Source: JBCBKP01 sp038521625
GTDB lineage: Bacteria; Planctomycetota; Phycisphaerae; Phycisphaerales; UBA1924
Assembly (NCBI GenBank): GCA_038521625.1
Contig: JBCBKP010000002.1
Span: 186,001-250,000 of the forward strand
Length of the DNA stretch: 64,000 nt
Reading direction: 5' to 3'
Shown: positions 32,341 through 41,819 of the stretch, piece after piece
Position numbering within the stretch: position 1 is the stretch's first letter
How the letters are laid out: every line of letters starts with the position of its first letter
The notes under the pieces: generated by a model
Told to the model about the DNA's origin: nothing
The model's database searches: none
The model's input: only the letters and a program-made list of their open reading frames with translations
Translations under genes and position numbers: made by a program

Positions 32341-33748
32341 GAACGACGGCGCGAGCCCCGGCACAAGCACCAGCACCGCGCCGAGCGCGACCGAGAGCGG
32401 GCGCGACGCCTCGCTCGTCCTCGAGCGCCAGGGCGAGACCCGCGGCGACTCGGCCATGATGGACCCGGCGAACCAATCGCTCGCCGACGCGCTGCGCATC
32501 ATGTACCGCCTCGTGCTGGTCGTGATGGTCGTGCTCGCCGTCGTCTTCCTCGGGAGCGGGTTCCGCACCGTCGGCGAGGGTGAGGTCGGCATCTCGCTGC
32601 TCTTCGGCGAGCCGATGGGCGACGAGCGACAGCCGGGCGCGGTCATCGGATTCCCCATGCCCATGGGCGAGCTCGTCCGGGTCGAGCGCGAGGCCAACGG
32701 CGGCGCCGAGATGCGGGTCGACACGCACTTCTGGCCCAACCGGCGCGACCCAGACGCCGAGCCCGTCCGCAGCGGCGCCCCCCAATCCCTGGACCCGCTC
32801 CAGATCGGCTCGCTCATCACCTCGGATATCAACCTGGCGCACCTCCAGCTCTCCTTCAACTACCGGCGAGAGGACGCCAAGCGGGCCGTCGAGACCATCT
32901 CCCGCGACCACGAAGAGAACTTGGTCCGAAGCGTTCTTCACCGCGCGATCGTGCACGAGGTCGCCGGCGAGACCATCGACGGGCTCCTCCGCACCACCAG
33001 CAAGCGCGACCTCTCCGACCGCATCCGAGAGCACGCCCAGGCCAAGCTCGACGATCTCGGCTCGGGGCTCGAGCTGACGCAGGTCAACGTCTACCGCACC
33101 AACGCGCCGTTCGCGCTGCTCCAGACCTTCCAGCTCGTTCAACTCACGCGAAGCGACAGCGCCGAACGCGAGACCGCGGCCCGGAGCCTCCGCTCGCAGC
33201 GGCTCACCGACACGGCGGGCGAAGCCGCCGAGCCGCTGCTCGATCGCATCGCCGCCTACGAGGTGGCCCTGGCCGGGGGCGACCCCGAAGAGGCCGATCA
33301 GCTCCTCCGCCAGATCGACCGCCTGCTCGCCGGCGATCCCGTCGAGATCGACGGCGAGATCGTCAACCCCGACGTCTCCGGCGAGGTCACACGCCTCATC
33401 GCCAACGCCGAGAACCTCCGGGTCACCCTCCGCGAGAGCGAGCGCGGACGCCTCGAGCTCTACGAGGCCATGCTCGAGCAGTACCGCCGCGCCCCGGGGC
33501 CCATGATCGCCCAGAGCTGGTCCCAGAGCTGGCGCGAGTTCATGGACAAGGACTTCGTGCAGGTCATGCGCGTCCCGCCGGGCTCGCAGCCCGTCCTCCG
33601 GCTCAACACGCACCCGGAGCTCGCGGCCCAGGCCGAGCGCAACGCCAAGCGCGCCCAGGCCCAGGAGGCCGCCAGCGAGCGGGAGTCGGCCGCGGAGCGT
33701 GCGAGGTTCGAGCAGGAGACCGGAAGGCAGAGGGGGGAGGACGGCTGA
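32333..33748 (+). CDS. Third SPFH/HflK-like protein
   Basis: This 471-residue protein has a hydrophilic cytoplasmic leader of about 55 residues, one membrane helix (about 58-75) and then an SPFH-like domain beginning GFRTVGEGEVGISLLFGEPMGDERQPGAVIGFPMPMGELVRVERE. The middle contains DINLAHLQLSFNYRREDAKRAVETI, and the C-terminal part is long coiled coil ending in a charged Gln/Arg/Glu tail. HflK-like proteins also carry such leaders and tails. Three SPFH genes in a row, against the normal hflKC pair, is unusual. It overlaps the preceding gene by eight bases and is 13 bases ahead of the ABC ATPase. Confidence 0.8.
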   Translation: MTENDGASPGTSTSTAPSATESGRDASLVLERQGETRGDSAMMDPANQSLADALRIMYRLVLVVMVVLAVVFLGSGFRTVGEGEVGISLLFGEPMGDERQPGAVIGFPMPMGELVRVEREANGGAEMRVDTHFWPNRRDPDAEPVRSGAPQSLDPLQIGSLITSDINLAHLQLSFNYRREDAKRAVETISRDHEENLVRSVLHRAIVHEVAGETIDGLLRTTSKRDLSDRIREHAQAKLDDLGSGLELTQVNVYRTNAPFALLQTFQLVQLTRSDSAERETAARSLRSQRLTDTAGEAAEPLLDRIAAYEVALAGGDPEEADQLLRQIDRLLAGDPVEIDGEIVNPDVSGEVTRLIANAENLRVTLRESERGRLELYEAMLEQYRRAPGPMIAQSWSQSWREFMDKDFVQVMRVPPGSQPVLRLNTHPELAAQAERNAKRAQAQEAASERESAAERARFEQETGRQRGEDG

Positions 33749-33761
33749 TCGCCACCCCAGC

Positions 33762-35024
33762 ATGACGACCGCGACCGCACAACCGAGCACGGCCGCCAAG
33801 AGCGGCAAACAGGTCATCGCCTGCCAGCAGCTCACAAAGACCTTCCGCGACTTCTGGCTCCGAGACCGCGCCCGCGCGGTCGACGCCATCACCTTCGAGG
33901 TCCGCACCGGCGAGATCTTCGGGCTCCTCGGGCCCAACGGCTCCGGCAAGAGCACGACGATCAAGATGCTCCTCGGGCTGCTCCGCCCGACGCGCGGCCG
34001 CATCGCCGTCTTCGGCAAGCCGCCGACCGACGTCGGCGTCAAGAAGCGGATCGGCTACCTGCCCGAAGAAAGCTACCTCTACGGCTTCCTCAACGCCGAG
34101 GAGACCCTCGACTACTACGGCAAGCTCTTCGAGATCGACCCCGGCACACGCAAGCGCCGCATCGGCGAGCTCCTCGAGATGGTCGGCCTCACCCACGTCG
34201 CGCACCGACCCGTCCGCGACTACTCCAAGGGCATGCAGCGCCGCATCGGACTCGCCCAGGCACTCATCAATGACCCCGACCTGCTCATCCTCGACGAGCC
34301 CACCACCGGGCTCGACCCGATCGGCACCCGCCAGGTCAAGGACCTCATCATCGAGCTCGGCAGGCGCGGCAAGACCGTCCTCCTGTCCAGCCACCTGCTC
34401 GCCGACGTCGAGGACGTCGTCGACCGCATGGTCATCCTCTACGGCGGCCGCATCCGCGACGAGGGCACCGCCGAGAGCCTCCTGACCGACACCGGCCACA
34501 CCACCATCGAGACCGACGCCCTCGACGAGGAGACCCTCGCCGAGATCGACCGGCTCATCCGCGAGCGCACCTCCGGCGCCAATGGCGTCCGGCGCGTCGC
34601 GCGTCCGCGACAGAAGCTCGAGCAGCTCTTCCTCAACATCGTCGAACGCGCCCAGCGTGAGCGCCTCGAGACCTCCGGCGCCCTGCACGGCGGCGAGACC
34701 GCGTCATTCCTCAAGGCCGACGAGACCGAGCCGACGCGCTCGGGCGACGCCCTCATCGAAGACCTGATGACGAGCGACGAGCAGATCGAGCCGGCCGAGG
34801 TCGAGCCGGAGGCCGACCAGCCCGACCAACCCGCCGAGAGAGCCAGCGAACTCATCGCAGATCTCGTCGAGGGCGAGGCCGAGCCGCCGAACGCCGCGGC
34901 GCCCGAGCCCGAGGCCGGCGATCCGTCCCGCCCGCCCGAGCCCGAGCCGATCGACAACACCGGCGTCGACGACGACGTCATCGGATCGCTGCTCGCCGAC
35001 GAAGACGAGGACGGGCGCAGGTGA
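33762..35024 (+). CDS. ABC transporter ATP-binding protein with acidic C-terminal extension
   Basis: This 420-residue protein has a complete ABC ATPase domain: Walker A GPNGSGKS (about 57-64), Q-loop region GYLPEESYLYG, signature YSKGMQRR (K-G-M variant of LSGGQ), Walker B DLLILDEP and the switch histidine in LSSHLL. After residue 310 comes a 110-residue Glu/Asp/Pro-rich tail that is probably disordered. ATPases of this shape drive ABC-2 type exporters such as the Gld, Nos and Nat transporters. It overlaps the downstream permease by four bases (GTGA). The ATG at 33762 was chosen because the sequence before it is the shadow of the preceding gene. Confidence 0.93.
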   Translation: MTTATAQPSTAAKSGKQVIACQQLTKTFRDFWLRDRARAVDAITFEVRTGEIFGLLGPNGSGKSTTIKMLLGLLRPTRGRIAVFGKPPTDVGVKKRIGYLPEESYLYGFLNAEETLDYYGKLFEIDPGTRKRRIGELLEMVGLTHVAHRPVRDYSKGMQRRIGLAQALINDPDLLILDEPTTGLDPIGTRQVKDLIIELGRRGKTVLLSSHLLADVEDVVDRMVILYGGRIRDEGTAESLLTDTGHTTIETDALDEETLAEIDRLIRERTSGANGVRRVARPRQKLEQLFLNIVERAQRERLETSGALHGGETASFLKADETEPTRSGDALIEDLMTSDEQIEPAEVEPEADQPDQPAERASELIADLVEGEAEPPNAAAPEPEAGDPSRPPEPEPIDNTGVDDDVIGSLLADEDEDGRR

Positions 35025-36958
35025 GGCTCGCGGACCGCATCCGGGCCGCCGACCGCGCCCAGAAGTCGCGGACCTTCAAGCTCATCGCGAGCGCCGTCGT
35101 CGCCCTGCTCGTGCTCGCCGCCTTCGCGACCTACGCGATCGCCATCACCAGCTCCTCGAACGACCCGGTGACCGCGGTTCTCGGCGAGCTCACCGCGGAG
35201 GACCTGGAGAGCGAGAACGTCCGCGCCGTCGCCGACATCCTCCGCTCGTCCACCCCGGTCGCCACCGGGGCCGTCGCCGCCGGCGTGCTCTTGCTCGTCA
35301 TCCTGGCCTGGGTCTGGCTCGGTCTCGGGCTCACGTTCCTCGTCCTGGCTCTCGCGTCGACGCTCGTCGTCGGCCCGCTGGTCTACTTCGACGCGACCCG
35401 GGGATTCGGGCTGATACTCGCCGGGATCCTCGCGCTGACGACCTCCTTCGTGGCCCTGCTCGAGGGCCTGAGGATGATCCTCGGATTCTCGTCGCCGGTC
35501 TGCGCGGTCGCGCGCAACGTCCTCGCCGAGGGCGTCAGGATGAAGCTCTCGGTCGTCTTTATCGTCATGCTGATCGTCGGCCTCGCGGCCCTGCCCGGCC
35601 TGCTCGACGGCGAGCAGTTCCTCCGCTACCGGATCCAGAGCTTCATGCAGTTCGGCATCGGCGGGGTGTTCTGGCTCCTCGCGATCCTCACGGTGTTCTT
35701 CGGCGTCGCCACCGTCGCCCGCGAGCAGCGCGACAAGATCATCTGGCAGACCATGACCAAGCCCGTCGCCGCCTGGCAGTACGTGCTCGGGAAGTGGGTC
35801 GGCGTCTCCGGCCTCGCCGCCGTGCTCATGCTCGTCAGCTCCGCCGGCATATTCCTCTTCGTCAACCACCTCCGCTCGCTTCCCGCCGACGGCGAGCTCG
35901 CCCCCTATCAGGCCGTGGGCAGCGGGGCGGTCTCCAACGACAGGCTCATACTCGAGACCCGCGTCCTCGCCGCCCGGCGCGTCGTCAACTCGCGGCTGCC
36001 CACGCCCTTCGACTACGAGCACCCGGACTTCCAGACGCGACTCGAGAACGAGATCCTGGAGCGGCGCCGAACCCAGAACGAGCGCTTCGCGACCACCGAG
36101 GCGGAGTACCTCGAGTTCCGCGAGGAGCTGCTCAAGGAGCTCATCGCCCGCTACCGCTCGATCGAGCCGGGCGAGAACGAGGCGTTCTTCTTCGACGGCC
36201 TCCAGCAGGCCAAGGCCGACAACCGACCCCTGACGCTCTCGATGCGCATCGATGTCCGCGGCAACAACGCACCGGACGTCTTCTACCGCGTGACCGTCCT
36301 CCCGGGGTGGCAGGACCGCGTCGCCATCCAACGCCAGATGGGCGCCGGCGTGATCCAGAACTTCACGATCTCGCCGTCCGCGATCGACGACGAGGGCGTG
36401 CTCCGGATCGAGGTGATCAACGGCCAGCCACGGTTCGGCCCGCAGGGCCAGGGGTTCATCGCCACCTTCAACCAGAACGCGATCGGGCTGCCCGACGAGG
36501 CATTCGTCGTCGCCTACGACGTCGGCGACTGGCGACTGAACTTCATGCGCGGCGTCTTCGCCCTGTGGGTCAAACTCTCCATGCTCGCGATGATCGCCAT
36601 CTTCGCCGGCACGTTCCTCAGCTTCCCGGTCGCGAGCCTCGTCGCCTTCGGCGTCCTCTTTGTCGCGGAACTCTCCGGGTTCCTCGGGAAGGCGGAGGAC
36701 TACTACGGCTACAACGACTACGAGGGGAACCTCCAGCTCTACAAGTTCATCGGCACGTCCTCGGCCATGCTGATGCACTGGCTCTTCCGGGGCTACTCCG
36801 AGCTCAAGCCCACCGAGAACATCGTCCAGGGGCTCATGCTCCCCTGGCTCGCCATCGCCAGGCAGGTCGCGCTGCTCGGCGTCGCGACCGTCGTTTTCTA
36901 CGCGCTGGCCGTCTTCTCGATGCGCCGGCGCGAACTCGCGATCTACTCCGGGCAGTAA
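35021..36958 (+). CDS. ABC-2 type transporter permease with large extracytoplasmic domain
   Basis: This 645-residue membrane protein starts at a GTG that overlaps the ATPase stop. Six or more hydrophobic helices lie in the first 290 residues (for example LIASAVVALLVLAAFATYAIAI). A soluble region of about 230 residues then follows (LPADGELAPYQAVGS ... NAIGLPDEAF), and a final group of about four helices (LSMLAMIAIFAGTFLSF ... VALLGVATVVFYALAVFSM). The block ATVAREQRDKIIWQTMTKPVAAWQYVLGKWVG is the ABC-2 permease hallmark. With the ATPase it should form an exporter or membrane-remodelling machine; the substrate is unknown. Confidence 0.87.
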   Translation: MRLADRIRAADRAQKSRTFKLIASAVVALLVLAAFATYAIAITSSSNDPVTAVLGELTAEDLESENVRAVADILRSSTPVATGAVAAGVLLLVILAWVWLGLGLTFLVLALASTLVVGPLVYFDATRGFGLILAGILALTTSFVALLEGLRMILGFSSPVCAVARNVLAEGVRMKLSVVFIVMLIVGLAALPGLLDGEQFLRYRIQSFMQFGIGGVFWLLAILTVFFGVATVAREQRDKIIWQTMTKPVAAWQYVLGKWVGVSGLAAVLMLVSSAGIFLFVNHLRSLPADGELAPYQAVGSGAVSNDRLILETRVLAARRVVNSRLPTPFDYEHPDFQTRLENEILERRRTQNERFATTEAEYLEFREELLKELIARYRSIEPGENEAFFFDGLQQAKADNRPLTLSMRIDVRGNNAPDVFYRVTVLPGWQDRVAIQRQMGAGVIQNFTISPSAIDDEGVLRIEVINGQPRFGPQGQGFIATFNQNAIGLPDEAFVVAYDVGDWRLNFMRGVFALWVKLSMLAMIAIFAGTFLSFPVASLVAFGVLFVAELSGFLGKAEDYYGYNDYEGNLQLYKFIGTSSAMLMHWLFRGYSELKPTENIVQGLMLPWLAIARQVALLGVATVVFYALAVFSMRRRELAIYSGQ

Positions 36959-37009
36959 GAACCCCGGAGCACCGACCGGGCCGGGCAAGGCCGAAGGGAG
37001 CGAACGAGC

Positions 37010-38965
37010 ATGCAAGCCAGCGGCGCCGCGAGACTCACCGGGATCGTCATGATCCTCGTCGGGCTCGGCTCCTCGCTCGCCCTCGCCCCGCGCATCACCG
37101 CCTCGGCCGGACGCCACGGCCTCGCCTACGACGACATCGCCACCGACTCGCAGGACCCCACCGTCTCGCTCGGCATCGCGATGGGCGCCTTCAGGGGCCT
37201 GTTCGCAAACTACCTCTGGCTCCGCGCCACCGACCTCAAGGACAAGGGCCTCTTCCACGAGTCCGTCGAGCTCGCCCGCGCCATCACCAAGCTCCAGCCC
37301 CGCTTCCCGCGCGTCTGGACCTTCCACGCCTGGAACCTCGCGTACAACATCTCCGTCGAGACCAACACCCCCGAGGAACGCTGGCAGTGGGTCCAGGCCG
37401 GCATCTCGATCCTCAGAGACGAGGCCATCCCGCTCAACCCCAAGGACCTGCTGCTCCACAAGGAACTCGCCTACATCTACCTCCACAAGATCGGCGGCTA
37501 CACCGACGACTCCAACCGCTACTACAAGCGCAAGGTCGCCGAGACCTGGCACGAGATCATGGGCGAGCCGCCGCGACCCTCGGCCGAGAACCGCTCGCGC
37601 GAGGACGTCATCACGCTCTACGTCGAGACCTGGCTCCGCCCCATCGTCGAGGCGCCCGCCGACCCCGCCGCGCTCCGCGAGGCCTCGCCCGAGGCCGCCG
37701 ATCTCTACGAACGCGTCCGCGCCTACGCCGAAGACGACCGCGACATCCTCAGGCGATGGACGCTCATGAGCGAGATCTACCGCAGCGCCCGCGCCCCTCT
37801 CTTCGAGTCGAGTTTCGGCCCCGACGCCCGCGACCTCGCCGACGCCGTCAACGACCCCGAGCTCGCGGGCGCCTGGCAGGCGCTCGTCCCGTACCTCAGG
37901 AAGCGCGTCCTCGAGGACGACTTCAACATGGCCCCGCGCGACATGATGCGCTACACCCAGCGCCTCGGGCCGATCGACTGGCGCTCGCCCGCGGCGCACG
38001 CCATCTACTGGTCCGCGCGCGGCGTCGAGCAGGCCCTCGGACGCGTCCACGAGGGCAACGAGGACGTCTTCGACTTCGTCAACGCCGACCGCTTCACGAT
38101 CCAGGGCGTCCAGGAGCTGTTCCGATACGGGACCATCTCCTTCAACTACCTCGACTGGGTCACATCACCACGCGGGCACTACTTCGCGACCCCCAACGAA
38201 CACTTCGCACGCACGTACGGCGATCTGAGCGAAGACATCATCGCACGCGGCGGCGTCGTAGAGAACCGCGCACTCGTCCGCTCGCCGTTCGTCACCGGAT
38301 ACGAGAACTTCCTCCGCGACGTCGTCGCCTTCTTCTACAGCCGCGGAGACCTCGCCGAGGCCGAGTACTGGCAGGAGAAGTTCCGCACCCTCACAGACCA
38401 GAACCTCCACGAGCCCCGCCGCATCGAGGAGGCCGCCATGACTCTCGCCGACTTCGTCGCCTACAACAGCTACGAGCGGTTCGACTCGCCCAACTACACC
38501 AGCACGCGCGTCGTCGCGGGGATCCAGGGCGCCCTCGATTCCCTCCTCCGCGGCGACGGCGACGCCTTCCGCGCCCAGCTCCAGTTCGCCGCGGACATCC
38601 ACCGCTACTACTTCAACTTCCAGTTCCGCCAGGTCATCGCCGCGCAGGGCGCCGAGGAACGCATGGAGTCCATGGACCGCGATTTCGGCTTCCTGACCGG
38701 CGGCATCTTCCAGCAGTTCATGTCCGCCCTGCCCTTCGAGGAGGCCGAGCGGGTCTACAACCGCGCCCCCGCCGATCTGCAGCGATACGCCTTCGACCTC
38801 CTCAGCGAGAAGTTCCGCCCGGAGTTCGAACAGAACCAAGAGACCCGCGAGTCCTTCGAGATCCAGTTCCCCGAGCCGCCCGGCATGGAGCAGCACCGGC
38901 GATTCGTCCAGCAGAAGCTCGAGCAGCGCCTCACCAACCAGCTCGAGGGACTCAACAACCAGTAA
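37010..38965 (+). CDS. Membrane-anchored or secreted helical-repeat (TPR-like) protein
   Basis: This 651-residue protein begins with a hydrophobic segment (RLTGIVMILVGLGSSLALAP) that acts as a signal or anchor. The rest is helical and rich in Tyr, Trp and Arg. Segments such as ESVELARAITKLQPRFPRVWTFHAWNLAYNISV and DLLLHKELAYIYLHKIGGY look like tetratricopeptide repeats, and a later stretch (FFYSRGDLAEAEYWQEKFR) adds another. No catalytic motif is seen. It starts 51 bases after the ABC permease on the same strand and is probably part of the operon, perhaps as an extracytoplasmic partner of the exporter. That role is inferred from position only. Confidence 0.7.
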   Translation: MQASGAARLTGIVMILVGLGSSLALAPRITASAGRHGLAYDDIATDSQDPTVSLGIAMGAFRGLFANYLWLRATDLKDKGLFHESVELARAITKLQPRFPRVWTFHAWNLAYNISVETNTPEERWQWVQAGISILRDEAIPLNPKDLLLHKELAYIYLHKIGGYTDDSNRYYKRKVAETWHEIMGEPPRPSAENRSREDVITLYVETWLRPIVEAPADPAALREASPEAADLYERVRAYAEDDRDILRRWTLMSEIYRSARAPLFESSFGPDARDLADAVNDPELAGAWQALVPYLRKRVLEDDFNMAPRDMMRYTQRLGPIDWRSPAAHAIYWSARGVEQALGRVHEGNEDVFDFVNADRFTIQGVQELFRYGTISFNYLDWVTSPRGHYFATPNEHFARTYGDLSEDIIARGGVVENRALVRSPFVTGYENFLRDVVAFFYSRGDLAEAEYWQEKFRTLTDQNLHEPRRIEEAAMTLADFVAYNSYERFDSPNYTSTRVVAGIQGALDSLLRGDGDAFRAQLQFAADIHRYYFNFQFRQVIAAQGAEERMESMDRDFGFLTGGIFQQFMSALPFEEAERVYNRAPADLQRYAFDLLSEKFRPEFEQNQETRESFEIQFPEPPGMEQHRRFVQQKLEQRLTNQLEGLNNQ

Positions 38966-38975
38966 GCGCCCGGCG

Positions 38976-39980
38976 CTACGCCGTCAGCCGCTCGGCCGCC
39001 TCCCGGTACCGCGACAGCGTCCCCTCCACGACCGACGGCGGCAGCTCCGGACCCGGCGCCGATTTGGACCACACGCCGCCCTCCACGAGCCCCTCCAGGT
39101 ACTCGCGGACGAACTGCTTGTCGTAGCTCGGCTGCGCCGCGCCGGGCGCATACACGTCGGCCGGCCAGAACCGCGAGCTGTCCGGCGTCAATGCCTCGTC
39201 GATCAGGATCGGCCCGCCCGCGACGCCGCCACCCTCGTCGAGCGGCAGCCCGAACTCAAACTTCGTGTCGGCCAGGATGATCCCACGCGCCAGCGCGTGC
39301 TCGTGCGCCGCGGTGTAGATCGCGAGCGTCGCGTCCCGCAGCGCCGCACACTCGCCCCCGCCGGCCATCGCGTCCACGATCACGGCCGCCCGCTCGAACG
39401 GGATGTTCTCGTCGTGCGCGCCGCGTTCCGCCTTCGTCGCCGGCGTGAAAATCGGAGCCGGCAGCCGCTCGCAACGCCGCAGGCCCGCCGGCAGCGACAC
39501 GCCGCACACGGCGCCGGTCCGCTCGTACTCACGCCAGCCCGAGCCCTCCAGGTACCCGCGCGCAACGAACTCCACCGGCAGCACGCGGCACGCCCGACCG
39601 ACCGTGACCCGCCCCTCCAGCGCCGCCCGGGGCGTGGCCCCCCCGGGCTCGAACGCAGAGCCGGGGATCGCCCCGGCGTCCGTCGAGAGCAGATGCGTCG
39701 ACGCGAGCCCCCGCGATTCGATCCAGCGGAGCCAGAACGCCGCGATCGACGTCAGCAGACGACCCTTCCCCGGGATCGGCGTCGGCATCACCACGTCGAA
39801 CGCGCTGATCCGGTCGCTCGCCACCATCAGCACGCGCGGCACGCCCCCCCCGGGCGGCAGGCGGAACACGTCACGCACCTTCCCGCTCGTGATCCGCTCC
39901 AGCCCGAGATCGCACGACCCGAGGGCACCCCCGGCCCCGCCCGGCGGCACGCCAACAACCTTCCCGCCATACTCATCCAT
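38976..39980 (-). CDS. purC: Phosphoribosylaminoimidazole-succinocarboxamide synthase (SAICAR synthetase)
   Basis: This 334-residue enzyme joins CAIR and aspartate with ATP in purine synthesis. Recognised segments are GKVRDVFRL, VASDRISAFDVVMPTPIPGKGRLL, PVEFVARGYLEGSGWREY, IFTPATKAERGAHDENI, ILADTKFEFGL and LTPDSSRFWPADVY. The length fits the longer class of about 300 residues rather than the 237-residue E. coli form. The gene is solitary, without other pur genes, converging on the preceding operon and diverging from the GH10-like gene. Confidence 0.95.
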   Translation of the reverse strand: MDEYGGKVVGVPPGGAGGALGSCDLGLERITSGKVRDVFRLPPGGGVPRVLMVASDRISAFDVVMPTPIPGKGRLLTSIAAFWLRWIESRGLASTHLLSTDAGAIPGSAFEPGGATPRAALEGRVTVGRACRVLPVEFVARGYLEGSGWREYERTGAVCGVSLPAGLRRCERLPAPIFTPATKAERGAHDENIPFERAAVIVDAMAGGGECAALRDATLAIYTAAHEHALARGIILADTKFEFGLPLDEGGGVAGGPILIDEALTPDSSRFWPADVYAPGAAQPSYDKQFVREYLEGLVEGGVWSKSAPGPELPPSVVEGTLSRYREAAERLTA

Positions 39981-40049
39981 TCCGCGAGCGTATCGTCGCC
40001 CCCGGCGCCGCCCTCAACCCGCGACCCACCCAGGAGCCCACCGGACCGC

Positions 40050-41783
40050 ATGCTCAGCTTCGTCCCCATCCGTCTCGACGCCGAAGACTCCCACGCGGAC
40101 GTCCCCGTCCGGCACGCCCACACCCTTGGGCCCGAGAGCGTGCCGCTCTCCGGGGAAATCGTCGCGGAGCAGGGCCAGATCCGCTGCCGACGCGCCAACA
40201 CCGAGGCCGCCGCGATCGCCCTCCAGGTCGACCTCGGCGAGCACGAGCTCGAGGCCGTCAGTCGCGTCCTCGCGGATCACGAGATCACCGACCTGCCCGA
40301 GCTCCGCCCGCTCGGCTCGATCACCCTCCAGACCTGCCTCCTGCCAGAGCGCGTCCGCCCATACGTCCTCTCGCTCGAACTCGCCCGCCACCAGATCATG
40401 CTCTGCCTCAACAAGCTCGAGCAGTGGCAGCTCTTCGCGTCGGCCCCCGAATCAATCCTCCACGAGCTCGAGGTCGCCCGCCACCTCTTCACCGAGGCCC
40501 TCGTCCACCAGCCCGGCCGCGACGAGACCCAATGGGACGACAGCACCACCCAGCGCACCGCGCTCGCCGCCCTCTGGCTCGCCATCGACGCCGGCGAACG
40601 ACTCGCGCTCCACCACGCCGCAACCCAGTTCGGACCGCGCACGCGGGGCGAGATCTACGCCGAGGCCGCGAGCTCGCTCGGCGTCGTCCCCTCGAAGGGC
40701 AACGCGCCCGCCGTCCTCATGCCGGACCGCATCGGCGTCGCCTCGCCCGGACGACCGCTCCTGGGCGCCGCCGTCTCCCCGGACCGGTTCGGCGACGCCG
40801 ACAAGGCCGTCCTCGCCGAGTCCGCCGACTTCATCCAGGTGCCCATGCGCTGGGTCGATATGGAGCCCAACGAGGGCAGCTACGACTTCGCCGCCACCGA
40901 CCGATGGATCGAATGGGCCGTCCGCGTCGCCAAGCTCCCGGTCGCCGCGGGCCCGCTCGTCGACTTCCGCGCCAACTCGACGCCCGAGTGGCTCTACATC
41001 TGGGAGAACGACTACGAGACCCTCGGCGAACTCGTCCGCGAGCACGTCAAAGCGCTCGTCACCCGCTACCGGCGCACCGTCACCCGCTGGACCGTCGTCG
41101 GCGGCCTCCAGGTCAACGACAACATCCGGCTCGGCTTCGAGCAGATGCTCGATCTCAGCCGCGTCGCCGTCAACATCGTCCGCAAGCTCCACCCCGCCGC
41201 GCGCGTCCTCGTCGAGATCGACCAGCCGTTCGGCGAATACCACACACACAACGAACGCTCGCTCCCGCCCATGCTCTTCGCCGAGATGCTCAATCAGGCC
41301 GGCGTCAATGTCGACGGCTACGGCCTCCGCGTCCAGCTCGGCGGCGCCGCCAGCGGGCAGGGCACCCGTGACCTGCTCGCGTTCAGCGACCTCCTCGACC
41401 GATACGCCGCGCTCGAGCGCCCGATCTCGCTCACCGCCGTCGGCTGTCCCTCCAACATCCCCCCGTCCCTGCAGGCGGAGAAGTACGCCGCCGTCGCCCC
41501 CGGCTGCTGGCGCGGCGAGTGGACCGAGGCCGCCCAGGCCGACTGGCTCACCGCCGCCCTGACCATCGCCGCCTCGAAGCCGTTCATCCAGGCCGTCTGC
41601 TGGCAGCAGGTCGGCGACCGCACCCGCAGGCCCGAGATGCCCGCCGGCGGCCTCGTCGGACCCGAAGAGACCCCGAAGGCCGCCGCGAACGCGCTCCGCG
41701 ATATCCGCGATGCGCTCAAAGAGGGCAACGTCCCCAGCCGGATCGAGGACGCCACGGTTCTCTCCCGCACCGCTTCCGGGTAA
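40050..41783 (+). CDS. GH10-like (beta/alpha)8 barrel protein, probably not an active xylanase
   Basis: This 577-residue cytoplasmic-looking protein (no signal peptide) has a roughly 220-residue N-terminal helical domain and then a barrel resembling glycoside hydrolase family 10. FIQVPMRWVDMEPNEGSYDFAATDRWIEW in outline mirrors the strand with conserved Glu/Gly/Phe/D of xylanases, and VTRYRRTVTRWTVVGGLQVND mirrors the R-x-WDVVNE region. However, the acid/base Glu position (NE) reads QVND, and the nucleophile strand normally ending in TELD reads ISLTAVGC. Both catalytic glutamates therefore seem to be missing. It may bind rather than cut a glycan, or the similarity may only reflect fold. Confidence 0.65.
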   Translation: MLSFVPIRLDAEDSHADVPVRHAHTLGPESVPLSGEIVAEQGQIRCRRANTEAAAIALQVDLGEHELEAVSRVLADHEITDLPELRPLGSITLQTCLLPERVRPYVLSLELARHQIMLCLNKLEQWQLFASAPESILHELEVARHLFTEALVHQPGRDETQWDDSTTQRTALAALWLAIDAGERLALHHAATQFGPRTRGEIYAEAASSLGVVPSKGNAPAVLMPDRIGVASPGRPLLGAAVSPDRFGDADKAVLAESADFIQVPMRWVDMEPNEGSYDFAATDRWIEWAVRVAKLPVAAGPLVDFRANSTPEWLYIWENDYETLGELVREHVKALVTRYRRTVTRWTVVGGLQVNDNIRLGFEQMLDLSRVAVNIVRKLHPAARVLVEIDQPFGEYHTHNERSLPPMLFAEMLNQAGVNVDGYGLRVQLGGAASGQGTRDLLAFSDLLDRYAALERPISLTAVGCPSNIPPSLQAEKYAAVAPGCWRGEWTEAAQADWLTAALTIAASKPFIQAVCWQQVGDRTRRPEMPAGGLVGPEETPKAAANALRDIRDALKEGNVPSRIEDATVLSRTASG

Positions 41784-41819
41784 GCTGTCCGGCTCCGTCG
41801 CGGAGGGGAGGAACTCGGT

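Noticed and set aside
36959..37009. A break in the SPFH-ABC operon before the helical-repeat gene
   Set aside because: The 51-base gap contains no hairpin or promoter-like hexamers, so a separate transcription unit is not supported.
34439..39126. Very long frames (over 1100 codons) on both strands across the ABC permease and helical-repeat genes
   Set aside because: GC-rich third positions keep alternative frames open. Their translations are Arg-, Asp- or Pro-rich and have none of the motifs seen in the chosen frames.
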